Of a stretch of DNA of 10,164 nt, positions 1 to 5,257 are shown piece after piece. Below the pieces are notes generated by a model, which had not been told where the DNA came from, searched no databases, and saw only the letters and a program-made list of their open reading frames with translations. This stretch comes from a candidate division Hyd24-12 bacterium UBA5074 (GTDB taxonomy: Bacteria; Fermentibacterota; Fermentibacteria; Fermentibacterales; Fermentibacteraceae), in NCBI GenBank assembly GCA_002414865.1, contig DIAQ01000098.1, forward strand, positions 77,623-87,786, read 5' to 3'. Numbering within the stretch: the stretch's first letter is position 1; every line of letters begins with the position of its first letter. Made by a program: the position numbers and the translations under genes.

Positions 1-921
1 CGCGGCCTCCCCGCCGCTCCTGATCGTGAGGCTCACGCCGCCGGAGAGGTCGATCGAATCGGGCTTCCCGGAGACGAACGAGAAGAAGGCGCTCTCGGAG
101 GTGAACCAGGACTCCCCGGGTGGCTGGACTCCGTTGTCGATCATGTGGCCGTCTGCGGCCCCCTCCACCCGGAGGCTCCTGATCTCGCCACCCGAGAGGG
201 TTGCGAGCATCCAGTCCCCCGTGAGGTCGCCATCCTCCATGACGATGCCCGGGGAGCCCAGCATCTCTATCTCGTCACCGCCGCCCGAGTAGCGCAGCAT
301 CTCGGCGGAGATGTCCAGCGCCCTGGTGCTGCTCACGAGCAGCGCGTGGCCCTGCGCCTCGGCCCTGTCGGAATCGGGCAGGAACTCGAGCCTGTCGGCG
401 GTGATCCTGACCGAGTCCCCGTCCTCCACCCGCGTCAGCACCGGCGACGAGGTGACGAAGAGGCTGCGCCGGTAGCTGTCGTACACGGCGTAGTCACCGG
501 TGACCTCGCCCATCCAGTCGCCCGTCATGACCACGCTGTCCCGGGCAACCGCCTTGCCGGCCTGCCGGAACCATGTGACCTCTGCGGCCGTGAGCCGGTT
601 CTCCCTGTCCTGGAGGACCGCGTTGCCTTGTATCGCCACCATGCCCGCGGGGCGGTCGTACTCCAGCCTGTCGCCGGATGCCGTCACGGTATCCGCGTCG
701 ACCTCCACCGAGCCCAGGAAAACGGCCCGGCCGGCTGTCTGCCAGACCGTTCCGGAGTCGGAGGTTATCGTCACGTCACCATCCGTGACCTCGACCGAGC
801 CCGAGAGATGGATGACCGCCTCCCCGTCAGGATCGGTCGAGGCCGAAGCCCTGTCGGCCGTGACGGTGAACATCCCGGACGACCCGTAGGCCGCCACCAG
901 GAATGGAACGAGCCTATTCAG
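1..921 (-). CDS. lptA: LptA/OstA-type LPS transport protein, 3' end cut by window
   Basis: This reads as a periplasmic LPS-bridge protein of the LptA/OstA fold; 307 codons are visible and the frame stays open to the window edge. Repeated beta-jellyroll-like strands of the type VTADRASAS, GSVEVTDGDVTITSDSGTVW, VTASGDRLEYD and VRITADRLEFLPDSDRAEAQG follow the usual OstA pattern of alternating 'sets up a strand, removes a strand' units. A typical LptA is under 200 residues, so this is an extended version, as in many non-proteobacterial phyla; the N-terminal part of an LptD-like protein is the alternative. The frame has a TGA stop just upstream and no ATG or GTG before the conserved region that would leave a signal peptide. 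The best start is CTG at 921-919, giving NRLVPFLVAAYGSSG as a short signal sequence, with GGGGGAG at 935-929 as Shine-Dalgarno. It overlaps the end of lptC by 8 bases. The family call is seen in sequence; the CTG start is inferred. Confidence 0.75.
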   Translation of the reverse strand, partial: MNRLVPFLVAAYGSSGMFTVTADRASASTDPDGEAVIHLSGSVEVTDGDVTITSDSGTVWQTAGRAVFLGSVEVDADTVTASGDRLEYDRPAGMVAIQGNAVLQDRENRLTAAEVTWFRQAGKAVARDSVVMTGDWMGEVTGDYAVYDSYRRSLFVTSSPVLTRVEDGDSVRITADRLEFLPDSDRAEAQGHALLVSSTRALDISAEMLRYSGGGDEIEMLGSPGIVMEDGDLTGDWMLATLSGGEIRSLRVEGAADGHMIDNGVQPPGESWFTSESAFFSFVSGKPDSIDLSGGVSLTIRSGGEAA

Positions 922-1585
922 AGGGGATCTCCCCCGTGTACACGGCCATGAAGTTCTCCCTCACGTCGACGCCCTCCGCCGACCCGAGGTCCTGTCCTAT
1001 CCGGACCCCCCTGCCGGTGATGACGGTGCTGCCGAGGCTGTCGGGCACCGTCAGGACGGCCACGCAGTCCGTCGAGAAGACCTCCAGGCTCTCGACCCAG
1101 ACTAGCTCGGGCGTCTCGAGGATCCTCCCGTCCACCGTCTCGACACGAACGTCACCCCAGACCCGGATGTCCTCGCCGCCGGAGACGATCCTGCCTGAAT
1201 CCCCCGTGAGGAGGGTCTCGGGAGCGTCCAGCCGGTAGTAGGTCAGCCGCACGCCGGAGATGACCGCGGAGCTGTCGCTCTCGGTGTACTTGCCGGAATC
1301 CCCCTGGAGTACCCAGAGACGCTCTCCACCGCTCGTCTGGGACAGCGAGAACCCCGTGATCATCTGGCTCGGATCGGATTCGGACGAGTACCCGGGAGTG
1401 CCGCTACCGCAGGCCAGGAGCACCAGGAGGGCGGCGGCACCAGCGCTCGTGGAACCATACCCACTGGTCCGGCGAAAGCCTGATCCGAGCCTCGATGCGA
1501 GAGGTGAGGAATCCGGTGAGGGCCTCGACGGCCCCGGGTCCGGAGAAGCGCCCCTGGAGGATCGGCTCCTCGACGTCGATCTCAT
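914..1585 (-). CDS. lptC: LptC-like LPS export protein, probable lipoprotein
   Basis: LptC links the LptBFG inner-membrane extractor to LptA. The part after residue 59 matches the LptC layout: ITGFSLSQTSGGERLWVLQG, then GDSGKYTE, ISGVRLTYYR, GDSGRIVSG, VRVETVDGRILETPELVW, and it sits directly before lptA. AGAAALLVLLAC (lipobox LLAC, Cys59) suggests a lipid anchor rather than the single membrane helix of Escherichia coli LptC. The start is a problem: the only ATG in frame is at 1585, deep inside lpxL (182-base overlap). It adds an Arg/Ser/Pro-rich 48-residue leader unlike a signal peptide, and no GTG, TTG or CTG occurs between it and the hydrophobic core. The annotated start is therefore a default; the mature domain is secure. 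Its stop overlaps the lptA start. Confidence 0.75.
   Translation of the reverse strand: MRSTSRSRSSRGASPDPGPSRPSPDSSPLASRLGSGFRRTSGYGSTSAGAAALLVLLACGSGTPGYSSESDPSQMITGFSLSQTSGGERLWVLQGDSGKYTESDSSAVISGVRLTYYRLDAPETLLTGDSGRIVSGGEDIRVWGDVRVETVDGRILETPELVWVESLEVFSTDCVAVLTVPDSLGSTVITGRGVRIGQDLGSAEGVDVRENFMAVYTGEIPSE
929..935 (-). promoter_or_regulatory. Ribosome binding site supporting a CTG start of lptA
   Basis: GGGGGAG lies 7 bases upstream of the CTG at 921-919, inside the last codons of lptC. The same bases form a GGGG/CCCC stem (935-932 with 926-923) around the loop GAGAT, so part of the site may be folded unless ribosomes finishing lptC open it. The site is what makes CTG credible as the start here. 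Confidence 0.5.
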
Positions 1586-2318
1586 ACCTTCCGTCCCTCA
1601 TCCTCCTGATGAACAGGGGGACGACAGGGATGCCGAACCTTGTCGCGATCTTCGCAGGACCTGTCGGCGTCAGGGCGGGAATGCCGAAGAAATCGACGAA
1701 GCCGCCCTCCACTGCCGTGGTGTCCTGGTCGATGAGAATACCAACAGCGGTATTGCCGCGCAACGCCCGGAGCAGCGCCGCGCCGCCCCCGGCCCTGTCT
1801 ATCGCTTCGATCCCCGGCTTCGTGCGCAGTCTCTCGATCAGCCCCGCGGATGCGTTCCCCGAGATCCTGCGCCCCACGATACCCACCCTGTGCCCGAGGA
1901 GGGCCATCGCCCGGGGGATGAGCTCCCAGCCGGCGAGGTGGGCCGTGATCGCCAGAACCCCTCTGCCGGCGCGGAGCGCCTCCGCCATGTTCGAGGCCCC
2001 CTTCACCTCCACGACCTCGAGGAATTCGGCGTCGGTTTTCCGCGAGAGGTGCACGAAATCGAGCATCCCTCCGACCAGATTCCGGTAGACCGCGGATCGC
2101 TTGATGTGTATTCCATTGGGAATCATTATGTTGCGCATGTGCCGCGAGAAGATGACGTTGGCGCGCGAGGGGAGGATCGCGAGTGTGCCTCCGGCAAGCT
2201 CCGCCAGAGCCCAGAGCCATGTCCTCGGGAGGACGCCCGCCGCCAGCTCGAGGGACCTCACTGCGGGGCCTTCCAGGATGTGCCTGAACCTGCGGAGCGG
2301 CAGCCTTCGCCTGGGCAA
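1404..2318 (-). CDS. lpxL: Lipid A lauroyl/myristoyl-type acyltransferase (LpxL/HtrB family)
   Basis: This is a membrane-associated acyltransferase that adds a secondary acyl chain to Kdo-lipid A on the cytoplasmic face of the inner membrane. It has 304 residues, the normal family length. The catalytic HX4D/E motif is HLAGWE (His127, Glu132). Other family blocks are GRGVLAITAHLAGWE, ILIDQD (194-199), FFGIPALTPTGPAKIATRFG (210-229) and the C-terminal WVWFHERW (286-293). The N-terminal region has the usual basic stretch followed by a hydrophobic patch around 22-50. The start is TTG at 2318, preceded by GGAGG 4 bases upstream. Only 29 bases separate it from kdsD. Its 3' end overlaps the lptC reading frame. 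Placement right after the Kdo genes fits the Kdo-dependent late acylation step. Which acyl chain and which position cannot be read from the sequence. Confidence 0.88.
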   Translation of the reverse strand: MPRRRLPLRRFRHILEGPAVRSLELAAGVLPRTWLWALAELAGGTLAILPSRANVIFSRHMRNIMIPNGIHIKRSAVYRNLVGGMLDFVHLSRKTDAEFLEVVEVKGASNMAEALRAGRGVLAITAHLAGWELIPRAMALLGHRVGIVGRRISGNASAGLIERLRTKPGIEAIDRAGGGAALLRALRGNTAVGILIDQDTTAVEGGFVDFFGIPALTPTGPAKIATRFGIPVVPLFIRRMRDGRYEIDVEEPILQGRFSGPGAVEALTGFLTSRIEARIRLSPDQWVWFHERWCRRPPGAPGLR

Positions 2319-2325
2319 TCGTCCT

Positions 2326-2347
2326 CCGGGGCCCCGGCGGCCCGGGG
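2326..2347 (-). promoter_or_regulatory. GC-rich dyad in front of lpxL with overlapping alternative pairings
   Basis: Directly after the kdsD stop, CCCCGG (2347-2342) and CCGGGG (2337-2332) form a perfect 6-bp stem with loop GCCG. The 12-base palindrome CCGGGGCCCCGG (2337-2326) overlaps it and reaches into the first two G bases of the lpxL Shine-Dalgarno (GGAGG, 2327-2323). The two pairings exclude each other, so this could tune lpxL translation, or the first hairpin could act as a weak terminator. In DNA this GC-rich, chance is a serious alternative. Confidence 0.3.
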
Positions 2348-3307
2348 CTAGCGGATCCCCGCCCGCATGACGTCGTGGAGGTGGATGATCCCGGCAGGCC
2401 TTCCTTCAGGGTCCACGACGACCAGGCTGGTTATCCCCTTCTCCTCCATAGTCGCCAGCGCCGAGGCGGCCAGCTCGTCGGGAGAGGCGACGGCCGGGCT
2501 CCTCTTCAGGATATCGGACATCCTCATCGCCAGAGCATCGGGTCTTGACCTGAGAAGCCGCCCGAGGTCCCCGTAGACAAAGATCCCGTCCAGGATCCCG
2601 TCCCCGTCCACGGAGATGCACACCCCTCTGTTCGCCGTGAGGACGGGGATGGCGTCCGCCAGGAGGGCGCCCTCCTCGAGAACGGGGAGGGGCGGGCCGG
2701 CCATGAGATCGGACACGCGCGTGAGCAGCTTCCTCCCGAGCGTCCCGCCGGGGTGGACGTCGGCGAAGTCCTGGGGGGAGAAGTCGTGCACCTTCAGGAG
2801 GGCCATGGCCAGGGCGTCACCCAGAACCAGCATGGCCGTGGTGCTGGCGGTCGGTGAAAGGTTGTGAGGGCAGGCTTCGGGCATCTCGGGCAGCCTCAGC
2901 ACGACTTCGGCGGCCCTCCCCAGATCGGAATCCGTCCTCGACACCATCGCGACCACCGGCACGGCCAGGCGCCTGAAGCTGGGCAGGAGGGCTGTCGTCT
3001 CGGGCGTGTCGCCGCTCTTGGAGAGGACGAGTGCGGCATCTCCCTTCTGCACCATGCCCAGGTCTCCATGGACGGCTTCGGCGGGGTGCAGGAAGAAGGC
3101 GGGAGTGCCCGTGCTCGTCATCGTGGCTGCTATCTTCCTGCCGATGTGGCCCGACTTCCCCATGCCGCTGACGACTATCTTGCCCGGTGCGCCTGCGAGC
3201 AGGAGGACGGCCTCCTCGAATGAGTCCTCGTTCAGCGAAAGCGTCGACGCGAGCCACTCGCGCTCGATCGCGAAGACTCTCGAGGCCTCGTCGAACAGGC
3301 TGCTCAG
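2348..3307 (-). CDS. kdsD: Arabinose-5-phosphate isomerase (KdsD, SIS + tandem CBS)
   Basis: This enzyme interconverts ribulose 5-phosphate and arabinose 5-phosphate, the first committed step to Kdo, in the cytosol. With the start used here it has 319 residues, the usual KdsD length. The SIS domain covers about 1-200: VVSGMGKSGHIGRKIAATM (45-63), HGDLGMV, LVLSKSGDT (93-101), PTASTTAMLVLGDAL (152-166), HPGGTLGRKLL (185-195). Two CBS units follow (about 200-255 and 265-319). The motif that is commonly GI(I/F)TDGDLRR in CBS1 is GIFVYGDLGR here. No ATG, GTG or TTG lies between the kdsC stop region and the conserved core. The CTG at 3307-3305, overlapping the kdsC TGA as CTGA and preceded by AGGAGGG (3319-3313), is the best start. 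The product feeds KdsA in the same operon. GutQ-type paralogs do the same reaction, but the context favours KdsD. Confidence 0.9.
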   Translation of the reverse strand: MSSLFDEASRVFAIEREWLASTLSLNEDSFEEAVLLLAGAPGKIVVSGMGKSGHIGRKIAATMTSTGTPAFFLHPAEAVHGDLGMVQKGDAALVLSKSGDTPETTALLPSFRRLAVPVVAMVSRTDSDLGRAAEVVLRLPEMPEACPHNLSPTASTTAMLVLGDALAMALLKVHDFSPQDFADVHPGGTLGRKLLTRVSDLMAGPPLPVLEEGALLADAIPVLTANRGVCISVDGDGILDGIFVYGDLGRLLRSRPDALAMRMSDILKRSPAVASPDELAASALATMEEKGITSLVVVDPEGRPAGIIHLHDVMRAGIR

Positions 3308-3774
3308 GAGAGCCCTCCTCTCAGCGCCAGGTCGGCGATCTCCCTGACGGCTCCCGCACCGCCCGGTTTCAGCGTCACGATGCGGCAGACCGCCGCCACC
3401 TCGGGCGCGGCGTCCGCCGGGCACGCGGAGATCCCGGCGGCCAGCAGCGCAGGAAGATCCATCCTGTCGTCACCCATGTAGAGAGAGTCCTTCAGCCCGA
3501 TGCCGAGGAAGGAGCAGAGCTTCGAGAGCGCCCCGGCCTTGTCGGTGCAGCCCAGCATGAGGAGGTCGATGCCCAGGTCTCTTGCGCGGAGACGGGTGGA
3601 AGGAAGGTCTCTGAAGCTGATCAGCGCGACGCTGAACCCCGCCCGCCCGAGCTCGATGATCCCGGCCCCGTCGCGCGCGTCGAAGCGCTGGGATGCGCCG
3701 GCCCCGGTGTAGACGAGCGATCCGTCGGTGAGGACGCCGTCCACGTCGAACGCGAGGAGAGCCGGGGCCTTCAT
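3304..3774 (-). CDS. kdsC: Kdo-8-phosphate phosphatase (KdsC, HAD superfamily)
   Basis: KdsC hydrolyses Kdo 8-phosphate to Kdo and phosphate in the cytosol. At 156 residues it has the capless C1/C0 HAD size of the family. Motif I is FDVDGVLTDG (Asp10 nucleophile, Asp12), motif II Ser53 in LISFRD, motif III Lys79 in DKAGAL, motif IV MGDDRMDLP (Asp102, Asp103, Asp106). The C-terminal PADAAPEV and KPGGAGAVREIADL are typical of KdsC. The Gly that normally precedes the Arg of motif II (S/T-G-R) is Phe54 here. The start is ATG at 3774, overlapping the kdsA stop as ATGA; its stop overlaps the kdsD CTG start. The bifunctional or HAD-like alternative MurNAc-type phosphatases are unlikely given flanking kdsA and kdsD. 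Confidence 0.92.
   Translation of the reverse strand: MKAPALLAFDVDGVLTDGSLVYTGAGASQRFDARDGAGIIELGRAGFSVALISFRDLPSTRLRARDLGIDLLMLGCTDKAGALSKLCSFLGIGLKDSLYMGDDRMDLPALLAAGISACPADAAPEVAAVCRIVTLKPGGAGAVREIADLALRGGLS
3308..3322 (-). promoter_or_regulatory. Ribosome binding site and hairpin deciding the CTG start of kdsD
   Basis: AGGAGGG (3319-3313) lies 5 bases before the CTG at 3307-3305. It sits in a perfect 5-bp hairpin, GAGAG (3322-3318) with CTCTC (3312-3308), loop GAGGG. The stem ends exactly at the start codon and also encodes the last residues of KdsC. A ribosome terminating on kdsC would open it, so the arrangement suggests translational coupling. Confidence 0.5.
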
Positions 3775-4556
3775 TTCCGCGGGATCCCCTCCCAGTGCCT
3801 GGAAGCCCCCTCGACCAGCGCGGCGGCCTGCCCGAAGTCGAGCATGACGTCCTGGTCGCTGAGCGCCCTGGAAGGATCGGGATGGGCCTCGAAGAAGAGC
3901 CCGTCGACCCCCCAGGCCGCGGCCGCCCTGGCCAGGGCAGGCGCATGCGCGGTCGTGCCGCCGCTCCTGCCGCCCTCGGCCGATGGGCGCTGAAGGGAAT
4001 GGGTGACGTCCAGCAGCACCCTGTCCGCAAGACCTCCGAGCACCGTGAGGGACCTGAAATCGACCACCAGATCCCCGTAGCCGAAGAAGCATCCGCGCTC
4101 GGTCAGCCAGACTTCGGGGCAGCCCTTGGAGCGGAGTTTGTCCACCGCGCCGCCCATGGCGGAAGGGTCCATGAACTGACCCTTCTTGACGTTGACGGGA
4201 AGACCGGTGGCGCCTGCGGCTTCCAGGAGGGATGTCTGCCTGCAGAGGAAGGCCGGTATCTGGAGGATGTCCACGAACCGGGCTGCGGCCTCGGCCTGCC
4301 CGGGCTCGTGGATGTCCGTGGTGACCCTCACCCCGAACTCCCTCCGCACCTCGGCCAGCATCTCGAGCCCCTCGCCGGCTCCGGGTCCGCGCCAGGTCGA
4401 GCCGGAGGTCCTGTTGTCCTTGAGGAACGATCCCTTGAAGACCCAGTCGGCTCCGAGGGGGCCGAAGATCGAGGAGAGCGCAGAGGCGGTCGCGACAGCC
4501 ACCTCGCGGGACTCGAGGGAGCAGGGGCCCGCCACGAAGAACGGGCGGCATCTCAT
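3771..4556 (-). CDS. kdsA: 3-deoxy-8-phosphooctulonate synthase (KdsA), metal-dependent type
   Basis: KdsA condenses phosphoenolpyruvate with arabinose 5-phosphate to Kdo 8-phosphate. The 261-residue TIM barrel shows AGPCSLES (9-16), FKGSFLKDNRTS (40-51), RGPG, DIHEP (81-85), LQIPAFLCRQ (98-107), NVKKGQFM, LTERGCFFGY (151-160), DVTHSLQ (183-189) and EAHPDPSRALSD (223-234). Cys12, His186, Glu223 and Asp234 line up, each one residue further on, with the metal ligands described for the Aquifex aeolicus enzyme (Cys11, His185, Glu222, Asp233). Escherichia coli KdsA has Asn instead of the Cys. I therefore infer the metal-dependent class. The ATG at 4556 overlaps the kdsB stop as ATGA, with GAGGAGG 8 bases upstream. 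The protein is slightly short at the N-terminus compared with E. coli, as expected for this class. Confidence 0.95.
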   Translation of the reverse strand: MRCRPFFVAGPCSLESREVAVATASALSSIFGPLGADWVFKGSFLKDNRTSGSTWRGPGAGEGLEMLAEVRREFGVRVTTDIHEPGQAEAAARFVDILQIPAFLCRQTSLLEAAGATGLPVNVKKGQFMDPSAMGGAVDKLRSKGCPEVWLTERGCFFGYGDLVVDFRSLTVLGGLADRVLLDVTHSLQRPSAEGGRSGGTTAHAPALARAAAAWGVDGLFFEAHPDPSRALSDQDVMLDFGQAAALVEGASRHWEGIPRK

Positions 4557-5257
4557 CCCAGGAGCCTCCTCACCCTCTCGAGGTCCTCGGGGGTATCGAT
4601 GCCGAAACCTCTGAAATCCCCCTCCACCACCCTGATGACGGTCCCGGCCGACATCCAGGAGAGCTGCTCGAGCCTCTCGGAGGCCGAGGCGGGCGACAGA
4701 GGGGCCGCGACGCAGCTCTCGAGCGATTCCGGCGTGAAGCAGTACACTCCGACGTGCTCGAGCATGGACGAGGCGCCATAGGGGATCGGCAGCCTCGAGA
4801 AGTAGAGCGCCCTGCCGCAGGAGTCGCAGACGACCTTCACGCTGGAGGGCTGAGATATCTCATCCGCCGGGCGCGGCCGGGCGAGTGTGCCGACCTCCTC
4901 CGCGTCGAGCTCCATCGAGGAGAGGGCATCTATCCAGGAAGCCGAGGCGAGCGGCTCGTCCCCCTGCAGGTTGACGACGCGTTCGCCGGGGCGGCCGAGC
5001 CTCCTCCATGCGTCCGCGACCCTCGCGGTACCGCTGGGCGCCTCGCCGGTCATAACCACCTCGTAACCCGCCCCCCTCACCGCCGAGGCGATCCTCTCGT
5101 CGTCGGTGGCGGCGGCCACGAGGGAGGCGCCGCATCCGCGTATCCCGTCGAGCACTCTGACGATCAACGGCTTCCCGGCGATGTCGGCGAGCGGCTTTCC
5201 GGGCAGCCGCGATGCCCCGAACCTCGCCGGCACGATGACGACGGTCCCGCCGCTCAT
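4553..5257 (-). CDS. kdsB: CMP-Kdo synthetase (3-deoxy-manno-octulosonate cytidylyltransferase, KdsB)
   Basis: KdsB transfers CMP from CTP to Kdo, giving the activated sugar used by WaaA on the inner face of the cytoplasmic membrane. At 234 residues it is slightly shorter than the usual 245-250. The nucleotide-binding N-terminus is VIVPARFGASRLPGKPLADI (7-26), followed by ATDDERI (50-56), NLQGDEPL (96-103, Asp100 a probable Mg ligand), SSVKVVCD (138-145), ALYFSRLPIPY (150-160), HVGVYCF (168-174), ERLEQL (194-199) and the GIDTPEDLERV tail (219-229). The start ATG at 5257 overlaps the stop of the upstream porin-like gene as ATGA. A much longer upstream extension in the same frame runs through that gene and is not conserved-looking. 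It supplies the activated end product of the kdsDACB set in this operon. Confidence 0.95.
   Translation of the reverse strand: MSGGTVVIVPARFGASRLPGKPLADIAGKPLIVRVLDGIRGCGASLVAAATDDERIASAVRGAGYEVVMTGEAPSGTARVADAWRRLGRPGERVVNLQGDEPLASASWIDALSSMELDAEEVGTLARPRPADEISQPSSVKVVCDSCGRALYFSRLPIPYGASSMLEHVGVYCFTPESLESCVAAPLSPASASERLEQLSWMSAGTVIRVVEGDFRGFGIDTPEDLERVRRLLG

Noticed and set aside
145..951. 268-codon plus-strand frame opposite lptA
   Set aside because: The composition is His/Arg/Pro-biased and typical of an antisense shadow in GC-rich DNA. The minus strand encodes a coherent OstA repeat protein.
1400..1470. A one-base deletion as the certain cause of the odd lptC start
   Set aside because: Adding a base would restore a signal peptide for lptC but would spoil the lpxL C-terminus WVWFHERW...RRPPG, which reads normally. 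Kept only as one possibility.
1260..2351. 363-codon plus-strand frame opposite lptC and lpxL
   Set aside because: No family features, and it crosses two well-supported genes on the other strand.
3308..3424. Upstream ATG extension of kdsD to 3424
   Set aside because: It would add 39 Gly/Arg-rich residues encoded inside kdsC and absent from the family; the CTG at 3307 gives the normal length.
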